Source: Bradyrhizobium quebecense (GTDB taxonomy: Bacteria; Pseudomonadota; Alphaproteobacteria; Rhizobiales; Xanthobacteraceae). From it: a stretch of DNA of 64,000 nucleotides. This document shows positions 44,823 through 55,226 of the stretch, in pieces. The position numbers and the translations under genes were made by a program. The notes below the pieces were generated by a model. The model worked only from the letters and a program-made list of their open reading frames with translations, was not told where the DNA came from and did no database searches. Each line of letters starts with the position of its first letter. Within the stretch, counting starts at the first letter, position 1. The stretch covers positions 3,906,001 to 3,970,000 of the forward strand of contig NZ_CP088022.1 of NCBI RefSeq assembly GCF_013373795.3. The letters are read 5' to 3'.

Positions 44823-47042
44823 TCAGGCGGCAGCGCCGTGCATGTAGTTCGGCAGCCAGTGCTCGAAGGCGCGGGACAGGCTTTCGATCGTCACAGGCGG
44901 CTCGCCGGCGACCGCAATCGCGTCGCCGCCGGTGGTGCCGATGCGCGCACAGGGCACGCCGGCGCCCTTCATCTTGGCCAGCACGAGGCCTGCGTCGGCC
45001 GCAGGCACGGTGACGATGTAGCGCGCCTGATCCTCGCCGAACCAATAGGCATGCGGCACGATCGAGGACGGCGCCGCCAAGAGCTGCGCGCCGATGCCGC
45101 TTGCGATCGCCATCTCGGCGAGCGCGATCAGGAGCCCGCCGTCGGAGACGTCATGCGCCGCACTCGCGGTGCCGGCGTGGATCATGCCGCGCACCACGTC
45201 ACCGTTGCGCTTCTCGGTGGCGAGATCGACCGGCGGCGGAGCGCCCTCCTCGCGGCCGCAGACATCGCGCAGGTAGACCGACTGGCCGAGCCAGCCTTGC
45301 GTGTCGCCGACCAGCAGTATCGCTTCGCCGGCCGCCTTGAACGCCAGGGTCGCCGACTTCGTGAAGTCGTCGAGCAGGCCGACGCCGCCGATCGAGGGCG
45401 TCGGCAGGATGCCGCGGCCGTTGGTCTCGTTGTAGAGCGAGACGTTGCCGGACACGACCGGGAAGTCCAGCGCGCGGCAGGCTTCCGAAATGCCCTTCAG
45501 GCAGCCGACGAACTGGCCCATGATCTCGGGCCGCTCCGGATTGCCGAAGTTGAGATTGTCGGTGATCGCGAGCGGCCGGCCGCCGACCGCGGTGATGTTG
45601 CGCCAGGCTTCGGCCACCGCCTGCTTGCCGCCCTCGAACGGATCGGCCTCGCAATAGCGCGGCGTGACGTCGACAGTGAGCGCAAGTCCCTTCGGCCCGT
45701 CCTCGACGCGGACCACCGCGGCGTCGCCGCCGGGACGCTGCACGGTATTGCCCAGGATGACGTGGTCGTACTGCTCCCAGACCCAGCGCTTCGAGCACAG
45801 TTCGGGCGTGCCGATCAGCTTGGTCAGCGCCTCTGCGATGCCGAGCGGCGGCTTGACGTCCTGCCCGCGGATCACCGGCAGCGCAGTCGATGCGACGTGC
45901 GGGCGGTCATAGACCGGCGCCTCGTCGCCGAGCTCCTTGATCGGCAGATCGGCCATCACGTCGCCGCCATGCTTGACGACGAAGCGCTTGCTCGGCGTGG
46001 TGTAGCCGACGATGGCGAAATCGAGCCCCCATTTGCGGAAGATCGCTTCGGCCTCTTTCTCCTTCTCGGGCTTGAGCACCATGAGCATGCGCTCCTGGCT
46101 CTCCGAGAGCATCATCTCGTAGGCGCTCATGCCGGTCTCGCGGGTCGGCACCGCGTCGAGATCGAGATCGACGCCGAGATCGCCCTTGGCGCCCATCTCG
46201 ACCGCCGAGCAGGTCAGGCCGGCCGCGCCCATGTCCTGGATCGCGACCACGCAATCGGCCGCCATGATCTCTAGGCAGGCTTCGAGCAAAAGTTTCTCGG
46301 CGAAGGGATCGCCGACCTGCACGGTCGGGCGCTTCTCCTCGGAGGCGTCGTCGAATTCGGCCGACGCCATCGAGGCGCCGTGGATGCCGTCGCGGCCGGT
46401 CTTGGAGCCGAGATAGACGATCGGCATGTTCACGCCGGAGGCCGCCGCGTAGAAGATCTTGTCGGCGTCGGCGAGGCCGACCGCCATCGCGTTGACCAGG
46501 ATGTTGCCGTCATAGCGGGTGTGGAAGCGCACCTGGCCGCCGACCGTCGGCACGCCGAACGAATTGCCGTAGCCGCCGACGCCCGCGACCACGCCGGACA
46601 CCAGATGCCGGGTCTTGGGGTGCTCGGGGGCGCCGAAGCTCAGGGCGTTCAGGCAGGCGATCGGGCGGGCGCCCATGGTGAAGACGTCGCGCAAGATGCC
46701 GCCGACGCCGGTGGTCGCGCCCTGGTAGGGCTCGATGTAGCTCGGATGGTTGTGGCTCTCCATCTTGAAGACCACGGCCTGGCCGTCGCCGATATCGATC
46801 ACGCCGGCATTCTCGCCGGGGCCCTGGATCACCCAGGGCGCCTTGGTCGGCAGCCCGCGCAGATGGATGCGCGACGACTTGTACGAGCAATGCTCGTTCC
46901 ACATCGCCGAGAAGATGCCGAGCTCGGTGAAGGTCGGAACCCGCCCGATCAGCTTCAGGATGCGCTCGTACTCGTCCGGCTTAAGGCCGTGGGCGGCGAC
47001 GAGTTCGGGGGTGATTTGGGGCTCGTTCTTGGGCGCGGTCAT
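44823..47042 (-). CDS. purL: Phosphoribosylformylglycinamidine synthase, large subunit
   Basis: A 739-residue protein, the right length for the small type of PurL that works with PurQ and PurS. It has [12 protein letters not shown] near residue 48, [17 protein letters not shown] near 90 and [14 protein letters not shown] further on. It makes FGAM from FGAR using ammonia delivered by PurQ. Its partners are encoded at 53669-55211 on the same strand. Convergent with the small membrane gene. Confidence 0.97.
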   Translation of the reverse strand: MTAPKNEPQITPELVAAHGLKPDEYERILKLIGRVPTFTELGIFSAMWNEHCSYKSSRIHLRGLPTKAPWVIQGPGENAGVIDIGDGQAVVFKMESHNHPSYIEPYQGATTGVGGILRDVFTMGARPIACLNALSFGAPEHPKTRHLVSGVVAGVGGYGNSFGVPTVGGQVRFHTRYDGNILVNAMAVGLADADKIFYAAASGVNMPIVYLGSKTGRDGIHGASMASAEFDDASEEKRPTVQVGDPFAEKLLLEACLEIMAADCVVAIQDMGAAGLTCSAVEMGAKGDLGVDLDLDAVPTRETGMSAYEMMLSESQERMLMVLKPEKEKEAEAIFRKWGLDFAIVGYTTPSKRFVVKHGGDVMADLPIKELGDEAPVYDRPHVASTALPVIRGQDVKPPLGIAEALTKLIGTPELCSKRWVWEQYDHVILGNTVQRPGGDAAVVRVEDGPKGLALTVDVTPRYCEADPFEGGKQAVAEAWRNITAVGGRPLAITDNLNFGNPERPEIMGQFVGCLKGISEACRALDFPVVSGNVSLYNETNGRGILPTPSIGGVGLLDDFTKSATLAFKAAGEAILLVGDTQGWLGQSVYLRDVCGREEGAPPPVDLATEKRNGDVVRGMIHAGTASAAHDVSDGGLLIALAEMAIASGIGAQLLAAPSSIVPHAYWFGEDQARYIVTVPAADAGLVLAKMKGAGVPCARIGTTGGDAIAVAGEPPVTIESLSRAFEHWLPNYMHGAAA

Positions 47043-47228
47043 GGGACCCTTATTAGGTAGATCGAACGGGGGCGAAAAGGCCTTTTACGGCCCATTTCCG
47101 GCCTGTCCAGAGCTTTGCGGCGGTTTGGCGCGGCCCGGGATTTGCAGCCCGGAATTGCACCTGGGATTTGCACAATGGGGATGGATCGGATTTAAGGTCC
47201 CGAACCCGATAATTGAAGGCCAGATTTC

Positions 47229-47720
47229 GTGAACGAGCTCGCCAAGACCGCACTCACTACGGCATTCAACCGCCGCCCCGACCTGCACGTCGAGACCGAA
47301 GGCGAATTCGCCGGCTGGCGAACCTGGACCCGGGACAGTTTCGAGACCCATACCGGCCCGTTTTACCACCGCATGGACGAGAACGGCCGCATCGCTTGCG
47401 CCTTCCGGGTCGGCCCGAAGCACCTCAACGGCTCCGGCAACGTTCATGGCGGCTGCCTCATGACGTTCGCGGATTACTGCCTGTTCGCGCTCGCCTCCCC
47501 GGTGCTCCAGGGCCCCGGGGTCACGGTCTCGTTCGCTTCGGAATTCCTCGACGCCGCCCGCGAGGGTGCCTTGATCGAATGCAGCGGCGAGGTCACCCGC
47601 GCCGGTGGATCGCTGATCTTCGTGCGCGGCATGCTGACATCGGCCGAGCGGCCGCTGTTCAGCTTCTCCGGCACCATCAAGCGGACGAAGCGCAAGGCGC
47701 CGGCGGCGACGACAGCGTAA
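47229..47720 (+). CDS. Hotdog-fold thioesterase (PaaI-like)
   Basis: A 163-residue protein. The core HLNGSGNVHGGCLMTFADYC near residues 65-84 is the PaaI/4HBT pattern with the catalytic Asp. Members hydrolyse acyl- or aryl-CoA thioesters. The start is a GTG at 47229. It is divergent from purL and ends at a hairpin terminator. Confidence 0.85.
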   Translation: MNELAKTALTTAFNRRPDLHVETEGEFAGWRTWTRDSFETHTGPFYHRMDENGRIACAFRVGPKHLNGSGNVHGGCLMTFADYCLFALASPVLQGPGVTVSFASEFLDAAREGALIECSGEVTRAGGSLIFVRGMLTSAERPLFSFSGTIKRTKRKAPAATTA

Positions 47721-47725
47721 AGCGC

Positions 47726-47768
47726 GCCGGAGGCCGCTCCGATTGAATCGGAACGGGCTCCGGATTTT
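47726..47768 (+). terminator. Intrinsic terminator after the thioesterase gene
   Basis: Outer arms CCGGAG / CTCCGG and inner arms TCCGATT / AATCGGA, followed by ATTTTTC. The rest of the 342-bp region 47721-48062 holds the repeat at 47773 and several short palindromes, but no gene. Confidence 0.75.
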
Positions 47769-47772
47769 TCGT

Positions 47773-47817
47773 CGACGCGTTTTCTTCACGTGAACCGCTA
47801 CCTTCGAGCGAAAACGC
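47773..47817. repeat. Dispersed intergenic repeat, inverted copy
   Basis: Begins GACGCGTTTTCTTCACGTGAA and ends TTCGAGCGAAAACGCT. It is the reverse-orientation counterpart of 17033-17080. Confidence 0.65.
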
Positions 47818-48062
47818 TTCGCGTCTGTGGACACACACCGTCATCCAGCCGTTACATCGCCGCGGGTTGAATCAACAGCACAGCGCTAGCGCGTTGTGTT
47901 CACGCGCGTTTGTCGCGTGAAGCCATGCACACGCCGGCTGTGACGCGACGACATGCTGTCGTTGCGTCGTCGCGCGCGCGTCACATGCACGTCAGCCAAG
48001 CCCCCGAAGATTGCTGAACGGTTTCTGTTTGTGCATTCGCGCAGCGAGGTTGGGGCATTCTC

Positions 48063-50291
48063 ATGAAATTGAAGACGTTTGCTTCCGTCACGTCGGTGAT
48101 GTCGCTTGTCGCATCGCTGGCGTGCGTTGCAACTCCGGCGCGTGCCGGCCAGGACGGCGACAATGGCGATCGCGGTGTCGGCGAGTCCCGCGGTCACGAT
48201 CAGGATCAGGACCATGACGGCGAGCATCATGGCCGCAAGCCGCGCGTGGTGATGATCTCGCTCGATGGTGCCAAGCCCGATTTCATCCAGAAATTCATCG
48301 AGGAAGGCGTGCTGCCGCGCGACGGCGGCCTCGCCCGGCTCAGCCGGCGCGGCGCAGTAGCACTGCAGAACGTGACGGCGTCACCGTCGCTCACCGCGGT
48401 CTCGCACATTGCGATCGCGACCGGTTCGACGGCGGTCCATAACGACATCCCTTCCAACACGTTCGAGCCGATCGTCGGCCCGATCTCCAGCAGCATCAGC
48501 GGCTTCGCGGCGCCGATCGGCGGCTACAACGAAAGCCCGCTCGGGCCGTCCGCGCACCCGACGGCACAGCCGCTCTGGGTGCAGCTGCGCCAGCAGGGCA
48601 AGAAGGTCATCACCGCGACGTGGCCCGGCGGCGACGGCGCCGACATCTCGATCAACAAGACCGTGGTGCAGCCGGCCCAGCCGACCCGCGTGACCGACTT
48701 CACGGTGCCGTTCGGCGCATTCGGCGGCATCGGGGCCCAGGGCTTCTCACTGTCGCGCGGCGACTTCACGACCGATCCCGGCATCGTCGCGGCGCTGCAG
48801 GCAGCCGGCCGTTTCTCGTTCAGCCCGGTGCTGGTGACCTCGGCGCCGATCGAGACGTTCTCATGTTCCGCGGCGGCGACCGCGACCTGCACCAACGCCT
48901 CGACGCTCGACGTCAAATATTCGATCCGCGTCGCCGCCATCGACACCACCAACGACCGCAAGGTGAACTACGACACGCTGGTGTTCTTCGATGCCAACCG
49001 TGGCATCACCGCAGGACCGTTCCACGCGCCGTCGACCGGCCCGGCCTACGTCAAGTTCGGCGGCGAGAACGCGCCGTTCTTCTTCGAGGGCAGCGGGGCG
49101 AAGGTCGGCGCCGCGTACTCCGTCTCGGCGCTGTCGCCGGACCTCTCGGTGGTGCGCTTCGCCCGCTATAGTGCCAACTTCATCCCACGCAACACGCCGG
49201 TGCTGGCCGACGTCGACGACATCAACAACAACATCGGGTTCTGGCGTCCACAGGCCGACTTCCGGATTCCGGAGCGGCTGAGCCCCGGCTTCACCAACTT
49301 CCCCGACGTCGAGATCGAGACGATGTTCGAGGACATGGTGAAGACCTTCGTGCGCTACCAGGCCAATATCGGCGAGCGCGCGATCAAGACCCATCCCGAC
49401 GCCGATCTCGTCATGGTCTATATCGAGCAGCCCGACGGCTCCGAGCACCAATTCCTGCTGACCGATCCGCGCCAGGGCACCAGCCCGACCGACCCGAATT
49501 CGATCGGCGCCAACCAGGATCCTGCCAAGGTCAAGCGCTACGCATCCTACATTCGCTTCGCCTACCAGACCGCGGATAAGGCAGTGAAGCAGATTGCCGA
49601 CGCGGCGGGCCGCGACAGCAACGTCATCGTGGTGTCGGACCACGGCTTCGCGCCGTTCCATACCTCGGTCAATCTCACCAACATCCTCCGCAGCGCGGGT
49701 ATCGACACCAGCAAGGTCGGGATCCGCACCTCCGGCCCGGCCGCCGACATCTACGTCAATCTGCAGAACCGCGAGCTCGGCGGCACCGTCGATCTGGCGA
49801 CCTATCGTACCCTGGTCGCGCAGATCACCGACGCGGTGCGGAACGCGGTTGACCCCAATGCGCGCTTCAACTACTCGCTCAAGGATCAGCGCATCTTCAC
49901 CGTCGTCGAGACCCGGCCGCTGCAATGCGACGCCGGTACCGGACAGTGCACCAGCAAGACCGTCGGCCAGGACTATGGCGACGTGTTCGCGCTGATGGCC
50001 CCCGGCTACAATTTCGACGGCATCCAGAACCCCGGCGTCGCGCGCCAGGGCGATGCGCCGTTCAATTCGGCAACCACCGCGCTGTCGATGCCGAACTTCT
50101 ACGGCGCCCACGGTCACGACCCCGAGCTTCCCGTGATGAGCGCGACGTTCATCGCCGCGGGGCCGCAGATCCGCAAGGACACCGTGGTCAGGCACATGCG
50201 CAATATCGACGTGGCGCCGACCATCATGCGGCTCCTCGGCACCACACCGCACCGGGTCGACGGCGAGGTGCTGAGCGAGGTCCTGCGTTAG
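48063..50291 (+). CDS. Secreted alkaline phosphatase/type I phosphodiesterase family protein
   Basis: A 742-residue protein with a signal peptide ending ARAG after a hydrophobic stretch (ASVTSVMSLVASLACVA). The mature part opens with a His/Asp-rich stretch. RVVMISLDGAKPDF holds the metal Asp, SPSLTAVSHIAIATG the likely Thr nucleophile, and VVSDHGFAPFH and GAHGHDPELPVMSATFIAAGP the other metal ligands. It should act in the periplasm or outside on phosphoesters. The exact substrate is not clear. No PhoB box was seen upstream. Confidence 0.85.
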   Translation: MKLKTFASVTSVMSLVASLACVATPARAGQDGDNGDRGVGESRGHDQDQDHDGEHHGRKPRVVMISLDGAKPDFIQKFIEEGVLPRDGGLARLSRRGAVALQNVTASPSLTAVSHIAIATGSTAVHNDIPSNTFEPIVGPISSSISGFAAPIGGYNESPLGPSAHPTAQPLWVQLRQQGKKVITATWPGGDGADISINKTVVQPAQPTRVTDFTVPFGAFGGIGAQGFSLSRGDFTTDPGIVAALQAAGRFSFSPVLVTSAPIETFSCSAAATATCTNASTLDVKYSIRVAAIDTTNDRKVNYDTLVFFDANRGITAGPFHAPSTGPAYVKFGGENAPFFFEGSGAKVGAAYSVSALSPDLSVVRFARYSANFIPRNTPVLADVDDINNNIGFWRPQADFRIPERLSPGFTNFPDVEIETMFEDMVKTFVRYQANIGERAIKTHPDADLVMVYIEQPDGSEHQFLLTDPRQGTSPTDPNSIGANQDPAKVKRYASYIRFAYQTADKAVKQIADAAGRDSNVIVVSDHGFAPFHTSVNLTNILRSAGIDTSKVGIRTSGPAADIYVNLQNRELGGTVDLATYRTLVAQITDAVRNAVDPNARFNYSLKDQRIFTVVETRPLQCDAGTGQCTSKTVGQDYGDVFALMAPGYNFDGIQNPGVARQGDAPFNSATTALSMPNFYGAHGHDPELPVMSATFIAAGPQIRKDTVVRHMRNIDVAPTIMRLLGTTPHRVDGEVLSEVLR

Positions 50292-50364
50292 GATCCTTCG
50301 GCAAATTCAGTGCGGTGGACGCCGGCCGGCGTCCACCGCCTCCCCGATTTGCGGCCCGGAATCA

Positions 50365-51078
50365 TCACGCGCGCGGCGTGCCGAAACGCACGATCGCCTC
50401 GGCAAGCGGAATGTGACCGACGCAGGCTCCTGACCCCGGACTGCTCTCGCCCTTCTCCAGCGCCGTCGCGTAGATCACGGCCGGATCGGCCTCCAGCCGT
50501 GCGCGGAGTGCGGCCAGTTTCGGCCAGCGATTGCGGCCGGCGACGGCGTGGAAATCGAGCCAGCGCGCGACACCGATCAGCAACCCATCCGCCAAAGTCG
50601 GGTGGTCACCGAGCAGGAACGGCGCATCGCCGATCAGCTCCTCGAGCCTGTCGTGCCGCTGCACGACATTGCCTTGCCCCCACTGCCGCAGCGCAGACTG
50701 CATCGCGGGATTCGGCGTCTGCATCTCCAGCGCCGCCCACAGCGGACTGAACGCCGCGGTGAAGCCGGTGTTCACGAAAGCCATCAGCTGACGCATCCGG
50801 TCGGCCTGCGGCGACAACGGGTCGAAGCTGATGCGGCGCTCGGTATCGCGTGCCGCGAGCCAGCTTGCGATCGCCATGTTCTCGGTGAGCACACCGCCCT
50901 GGTCTGTGACGAAGGCCGGCGTCTCATGCCGCGGATTGATCCGCGCATAGGAGGGATCGCGCATTTCGCCGAGCATGTCGACGCGGCAAAGGCGATAGGG
51001 CTTGCGTAGCCATTCGAGAGCTGCAACGAGCCCCATGGAGCTTCCCAGCGGGAAGCCATAGATGAGGATAGGTTCCAT
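50365..51078 (-). CDS. Glutathione S-transferase family protein
   Basis: A 237-residue GST. The N-terminal thioredoxin-like half includes YGFPLGSSMGLVAALEWLRKPY and ETPAFVTDQGGVLTENMAI. The C-terminal helical half includes LLGDHPTLADGLLIGVARWLDF. The start at 51078 has GGAG seven bases upstream. It is divergent from an HxlR regulator, which probably controls it. Confidence 0.85.
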   Translation of the reverse strand: MEPILIYGFPLGSSMGLVAALEWLRKPYRLCRVDMLGEMRDPSYARINPRHETPAFVTDQGGVLTENMAIASWLAARDTERRISFDPLSPQADRMRQLMAFVNTGFTAAFSPLWAALEMQTPNPAMQSALRQWGQGNVVQRHDRLEELIGDAPFLLGDHPTLADGLLIGVARWLDFHAVAGRNRWPKLAALRARLEADPAVIYATALEKGESSPGSGACVGHIPLAEAIVRFGTPRA

Positions 51079-51149
51079 GATGTGTCTCCGGTGATGTCTG
51101 GCGATCACGCTGCGCAGCGGAGCCGGACCCTATTCGCCACATCCGTGAA

Positions 51150-51158
51150 GTAAATTAC
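51150..51158. promoter_or_regulatory. Candidate HxlR operator
   Basis: The palindrome GTAAATTAC with a further GTAA half-site 11 bases on (51169). It lies in the 106-bp space between the GST and HxlR genes. HxlR proteins bind short A/T-rich palindromes, often in divergent promoters. Confidence 0.4.
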
Positions 51159-51184
51159 GCACCTTTTTGTAACCACGAGCCGCC

Positions 51185-51547
51185 ATGAAATCTCTCGTCT
51201 CCCGCTGCCCGATCGAGGAAGTGATGCAGATCCTGAGCGGCCGCTGGCCGACGCTCTTGATCTATTATCTGAAGCAGGGCACCAAGCGCTTCAGCGACCT
51301 GCGTCGCGACAACCCGACCATCTCGCACAAGATGCTGACCCTGGAGCTTCGCAAGCTGGAGGACGCCGGCATCGTCGAGCGCACCGAATTCGAAGGCTAT
51401 CCGCTGCGCGTCGAATACCAGCTCACGCCGGCCGGCCACCGGCTCGTGCCGCTGATCGACGCTCTGGGTGAATGGTGGGAAACAGCGTTGGATGCCGGTG
51501 TCGCTAGCAACGAACCGGCCGTTTCGAAGACCGTGGTGCGTGACTGA
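51185..51547 (+). CDS. HxlR-family transcriptional regulator
   Basis: A 120-residue winged helix-turn-helix protein. CPIEEVMQILSGRWPTLLIYYL holds the conserved N-terminal Cys and Trp, followed by FSDLRRDNPTISHKMLTLELRKLEDAGIVER. Members of this family sense thiol oxidants or aldehydes through the Cys. The divergent GST gene is the probable target. Confidence 0.88.
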   Translation: MKSLVSRCPIEEVMQILSGRWPTLLIYYLKQGTKRFSDLRRDNPTISHKMLTLELRKLEDAGIVERTEFEGYPLRVEYQLTPAGHRLVPLIDALGEWWETALDAGVASNEPAVSKTVVRD

Positions 51548-51651
51548 ACGACGCGAAACGCCGCACAACTTGGCTCTGGCCTCGGGTAAGCTCCCGCAGT
51601 ATCAGTTTTGATGCGCGGGGAGCCAATCAAGGTGCCGAAGAGCACAACCAG

Positions 51652-51698
51652 AGCATGATCCGGAAAAGTGTGAAGCGGTCTTCCGAAAAGATCATGCT
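51652..51698. repeat. Dispersed repeat with complementary ends
   Basis: AGCATGATC at the left and GATCATGCT at the right enclose CGGAAAAGTGTGAAGCGG. This form is a known type of intergenic repeat in Bradyrhizobium. It overlaps possible upstream start codons of the EamA gene. Confidence 0.7.
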
Positions 51699-51723
51699 CA
51701 AACAAAGAGCTAAGACGGGCGGC

Positions 51724-52674
51724 GTGACGGCTCCCGCGATCACGCCCACTTCGACCACCGCGCCGGGTGCGCGCGGCTGGCGCGACTATACGCTGCTGTT
51801 GGCGCTGGCCTGCTGCTGGAGCTCGACCTATCCACTGACCAAGATCGGGCTCGGTTCGATCCCGCCGATCACCTTCATCTCGGCGCGCTCGCTGGTCGCA
51901 GCCGCCTTCCTGCTCGTGGTGCTGCGGATCCGCGGCATCCGCATCCCGACCGACATCAAGGCCTGGAAGCTGTTCGCCTTCCAGCAGACCATCAACTCGA
52001 CGATCCCGTTCCTGGTGATCACCTGGGCGCAGCTCTACGTGCCGGCATCCAATACCGTGGTGCTGGCATCGACGACGCCGATCTTCGCCTTCCTGATCAC
52101 CTGGGCGATCACGCGGCACGAGCCGGCCTCGCCGCTCAAATTCGTCGGCGCGATCCTCGGCCTCGCGGGCACGGTCGCGATCATCGGCCTCGACGCGCTC
52201 TCGGGCTTCGGCAAGGAGATTGTCGCCGAGATCGCGATCCTGCTCGCCACCATCTCGTTCGCCTGCGCCACGATCTTCGGGCTTCGTCTCTCCGACTATG
52301 ACCCCATGGTGGTGGCCGCCGGCTCGCTCTTGTTCGGCGGCACCGTGCTGCTGCCGGTCGCCCTGATCGTCGACCATCCCTGGACGCTGCACCCGACGCC
52401 GCAGGCGCTGGTCGCCACCGTCGTGATGGGCATCTTCTCCAGCGCGTTCGGCCTGATGCTGTTCTACATGTGCCTGACGCGGCTCGGCACACTCACCACG
52501 AACGCGCAAGGCTATTTGCGGATTCCGATCGGCGTCGCGTTGTCGGTGATCCTGCTCGGGGAATCCGTGCCGTCGAACCTTACGCTCGGCCTCTTGCTTG
52601 TCATGGCCGGCGTCGCCGCGATGACGGTGCCCACAGAGGCCGTCAAGCGCTGGCTTGGCAGGTTGCGAGGATAG
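51724..52674 (+). CDS. EamA/RhaT-family (DMT) transporter
   Basis: A membrane protein of about 316 residues with ten helices in two EamA repeats. LLALACCWSSTYPLTKIGLGSIPP opens the first repeat and FSSAFGLMLFYMCLTRLGTL the end of the second. DMT members export amino acids or metabolites. The start is uncertain: GTG 51724 is taken because upstream ATGs (51655, 51694) lie inside a dispersed repeat. It ends eight bases before the convergent Bug gene. Confidence 0.82.
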   Translation: MTAPAITPTSTTAPGARGWRDYTLLLALACCWSSTYPLTKIGLGSIPPITFISARSLVAAAFLLVVLRIRGIRIPTDIKAWKLFAFQQTINSTIPFLVITWAQLYVPASNTVVLASTTPIFAFLITWAITRHEPASPLKFVGAILGLAGTVAIIGLDALSGFGKEIVAEIAILLATISFACATIFGLRLSDYDPMVVAAGSLLFGGTVLLPVALIVDHPWTLHPTPQALVATVVMGIFSSAFGLMLFYMCLTRLGTLTTNAQGYLRIPIGVALSVILLGESVPSNLTLGLLLVMAGVAAMTVPTEAVKRWLGRLRG

Positions 52675-52682
52675 CCTTCCGG

Positions 52683-53663
52683 CTATTTCTTGTCGTCCGC
52701 CAGCAGCGCGCGGTACTTCGCGACGTCGCGGGTCACGAGTTGCTGCAGCACCTCGGGTGCGAGCTCATCGGCATCGGGCGCAACGGTCGACAACTCGACA
52801 AAGCGCTTCTTCACTGCCTCGCTCGCGACTGCGGTGCGCGCGGCGGCGTTGAGCTTGGCGATGATCTCAGGCGGGGTGCCCTTCGGCGCGAAAAGGCCGT
52901 TCCAGCCCTGCGCCTCGAACTCGGCCAGGCCGGCCTCGGCCGAGGTCGGCAGATTCGGCAGCGAGGCGAGCCGCACGGTCGAGCCGACCACGACCGCCTT
53001 CACCAGTTTGTCGTCGATCGCCTGCGACACCGAAGCGGCGGCATCGCAGACGCCGTCGATCTGGCTGCCGATCGCGTCCGTCAGCGCGAGCGCCGCGCCG
53101 CGATAGCCGACTAGCTGCACGTCGATCCCGGCGGCATGCACGAAGCTCTTGCAGATCAAATAGTTCGACGAGCCGACGCCGGCATGGCCGAGATTGACCT
53201 TGCCCGGATTCTTCTTCGCGTAGTCGATGAATTCCTTGAGATCCTTGGCCGGAAAATCCTTGCGCAGCGCGACGATGCCGAAGGTCTTGGCGACCACGGC
53301 GATCGGCGCGAAGGAGTCGGGCGTGAACGACAGCTTCGGATAGATCGTGTAGGTCGCGGCATTGGTGCCGGCGTTGCCGATCGCGATCGTGTAGCCGTCC
53401 GGCTCGGCGCGTGCGGCGCGGGTCAGCGCGGTCGAGCCGCCGGCGCCGCCGACATTCTCGATGATGATGGTCTGGCCGAGCGCCGCGCTCATCTGGTCGG
53501 CGACCGCGCGGGCAATGACGTCGGAGGTGCCGCCGGCCGTGAACGGCACGATCATCGTGATCGGACGCTTCGGGAAGTCCAGCTTCGAGGTTTCTTGGGC
53601 GTGCGCGACCGTCGCAAGCAGCAGCAATGCGGCTGCCGCTGCGGTTAAGCACCTTCCAAACAT
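52683..53663 (-). CDS. Bug-type (TctC) tripartite tricarboxylate transporter binding protein
   Basis: A 326-residue periplasmic protein. The signal peptide MFGRCLTAAAAALLLLATVAHA precedes FPKRPITMIVPFTAGGTSDVIAR, the Bug signature. The ligand could be a carboxylate or aromatic acid. It starts only five bases after the purQ stop, so it is read from the purine operon, or has a promoter inside purQ. No TctA/TctB membrane genes are nearby. Confidence 0.88.
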   Translation of the reverse strand: MFGRCLTAAAAALLLLATVAHAQETSKLDFPKRPITMIVPFTAGGTSDVIARAVADQMSAALGQTIIIENVGGAGGSTALTRAARAEPDGYTIAIGNAGTNAATYTIYPKLSFTPDSFAPIAVVAKTFGIVALRKDFPAKDLKEFIDYAKKNPGKVNLGHAGVGSSNYLICKSFVHAAGIDVQLVGYRGAALALTDAIGSQIDGVCDAAASVSQAIDDKLVKAVVVGSTVRLASLPNLPTSAEAGLAEFEAQGWNGLFAPKGTPPEIIAKLNAAARTAVASEAVKKRFVELSTVAPDADELAPEVLQQLVTRDVAKYRALLADDKK

Positions 53664-53668
53664 AATGG

Positions 53669-54370
53669 TTACGCCGCTTTTTCGAACTGCTGGGCCAGGC
53701 CTGCGAACAGGCCGCTGCCGTCGGTGCAGCCCATGATCTCTTCGACGTGGTTTTCCGGATGCGGCATCATGCCGAGCACGTTGCCGCGCTCGTTGACGAT
53801 GCCGGCGATCGAATGCGCGGCGCCGTTGAAGTTCGAGGTCTCGTCGACCACGCCCTCGGCGGAGCAGTACCGATAGAGCACCCGCCCGTCGCCCTCGAGC
53901 CGCTTCAGCGTCTCCTCGTCCGCCTCGTAATTGCCTTCGCCATGGGCGACCGGCACGCGGATCACCTGGCCGGCATTGTAGCCGCGGGTAAACGGCGTGT
54001 CGGAGCGCTCGATGCGCATATGCACGTCGCGGCAGACGAATTTCAGCCCGGCATTGCGCATCAGCACGCCCGGCAACAGCCCGGATTCGCAGAGGATCTG
54101 AAAACCGTTGCAGACGCCAAGCACCAGCCCGCCCGAGGCTGCGAAGTCGCGCACCGCGTCCATCACGGGCGCGCGGGCCGCGATCGCGCCGCAGCGCAGA
54201 TAGTCGCCATAGGAGAAGCCGCCGGGCACCACCACGAGGTCGGTGCCTTTGGGCAGCGCCGTCTCGGCGTGCCAGACCATCGCGGTCTCATTGCCGGATG
54301 CAAGCTTGAGCGCGCGCGCCATGTCGCGCTCGCGATTGATGCCGGGGAAGACGAGGACGACTGATTTCAT
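53669..54370 (-). CDS. purQ: Phosphoribosylformylglycinamidine synthase, glutaminase subunit
   Basis: A 233-residue class I glutamine amidotransferase. The catalytic triad is Cys87 in VCNGFQ with His204 and Glu206 in [21 protein letters not shown] is the PurQ signature. It supplies ammonia to PurL, encoded at 44823. The upstream neighbour is a secreted unknown ending four bases before its start. Confidence 0.96.
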   Translation of the reverse strand: MKSVVLVFPGINRERDMARALKLASGNETAMVWHAETALPKGTDLVVVPGGFSYGDYLRCGAIAARAPVMDAVRDFAASGGLVLGVCNGFQILCESGLLPGVLMRNAGLKFVCRDVHMRIERSDTPFTRGYNAGQVIRVPVAHGEGNYEADEETLKRLEGDGRVLYRYCSAEGVVDETSNFNGAAHSIAGIVNERGNVLGMMPHPENHVEEIMGCTDGSGLFAGLAQQFEKAA

Positions 54371-54374
54371 TGCA

Positions 54375-54956
54375 TCACCTGGTTTTGGGTGCCAGCACGA
54401 GCTTAACTGCGGCGGCAAACTTCGCGTAATTGTCGTTGCTGGCCTTTTCGTCACGCGCCGAGCTGATCAGGCTGGCGGAGCCTTGTCCGGCAAGCAGCAA
54501 GCCGCTGACTTGATACTCGCTCGCGCCGTTGGCTGTCACGGTCAGGCGCCGTGCCTTGAACATGCGCGGCCCCGCGGTGCCCTTATCGCCATCAACGCCG
54601 AGCAGCGTAATGTGCTGCCCCGGCGTCCGCTGCTCCAGCGCCTTGATGATCTGCTCCTGCCCCTCGCGGAACTGGTCGAGCGTCATCTGTTTTCCGCCGG
54701 TATAATACCGGTAGCTGACCTTGGAGCCCGCCCCGCAGGACGATTGCGCGCAGCGGAACATATGCACATCGGAGCCGCGGCGCTCGTAGCTCCATCCGCT
54801 GACCGTGAACGGCGGCGGCTGCGTCGTCGCGGCAGGCGCTGCCGGTACCGGCTGAGCCGAGGCCCCGCCGATTCCAGCTGCGGTCAGCAGGCCGACCAAG
54901 AGCGCTCCGACGAAGATTCGGTCACGGCGAGCAGCGGCGGGAGCGGCTGTTATCAT
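54375..54956 (-). CDS. Secreted hypothetical protein inside the pur operon
   Basis: A 193-residue protein with a signal peptide (about 1-35, ending GASA) and an Ala/Pro-rich linker. The mature part has two Cys in [11 protein letters not shown], likely a disulfide, and a beta-rich domain. There is a weak likeness to IalB-type invasion proteins of alphaproteobacteria. It lies between purS and purQ with 12 and 4 bp gaps, so it shares their transcript. A role in purine synthesis is unlikely, since it should be periplasmic. Confidence 0.72.
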   Translation of the reverse strand: MITAAPAAARRDRIFVGALLVGLLTAAGIGGASAQPVPAAPAATTQPPPFTVSGWSYERRGSDVHMFRCAQSSCGAGSKVSYRYYTGGKQMTLDQFREGQEQIIKALEQRTPGQHITLLGVDGDKGTAGPRMFKARRLTVTANGASEYQVSGLLLAGQGSASLISSARDEKASNDNYAKFAAAVKLVLAPKTR

Positions 54957-54968
54957 TTGGCGCGCTCG

Positions 54969-55211
54969 CTAGCTCAGAACCTCGACCCGGTAGTTCTCGA
55001 TCACGGTATTGGCCAGCAGCTTGTCGGCGGCGGCCTTGAGCACCGCCTCCGCCTTGGTCTTGTCGGTCGCGGCGAGCTCGATGTCGAACACCTTGCCCTG
55101 GCGAACGCTGGCGACGCCGTCGACGCCGAGCGATTTCAGCGCCCCCTCGATCGCCTTGCCCTGCGGATCGAGGATGCCCGACTTCAATGTCACTGTTACA
55201 CGTGCCTTCAC
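54969..55211 (-). CDS. purS: Phosphoribosylformylglycinamidine synthase subunit PurS
   Basis: An 80-residue protein. MKARVTVTLKSGILDPQGKAI at the start and VRQGKVFDIELA are diagnostic. PurS bridges PurL and PurQ. It lies 15 bp after purC. The presence of separate purS, purQ and purL is the usual alphaproteobacterial arrangement. Confidence 0.95.
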   Translation of the reverse strand: MKARVTVTLKSGILDPQGKAIEGALKSLGVDGVASVRQGKVFDIELAATDKTKAEAVLKAAADKLLANTVIENYRVEVLS

Positions 55212-55226
55212 GGTCGCCCCTTAAGC

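Noticed and set aside
44790..46274. A 494-codon open frame on the plus strand opposite purL
   Set aside because: It mirrors purL codons and has the Arg/His-rich composition of a shadow frame, with no recognisable domain.
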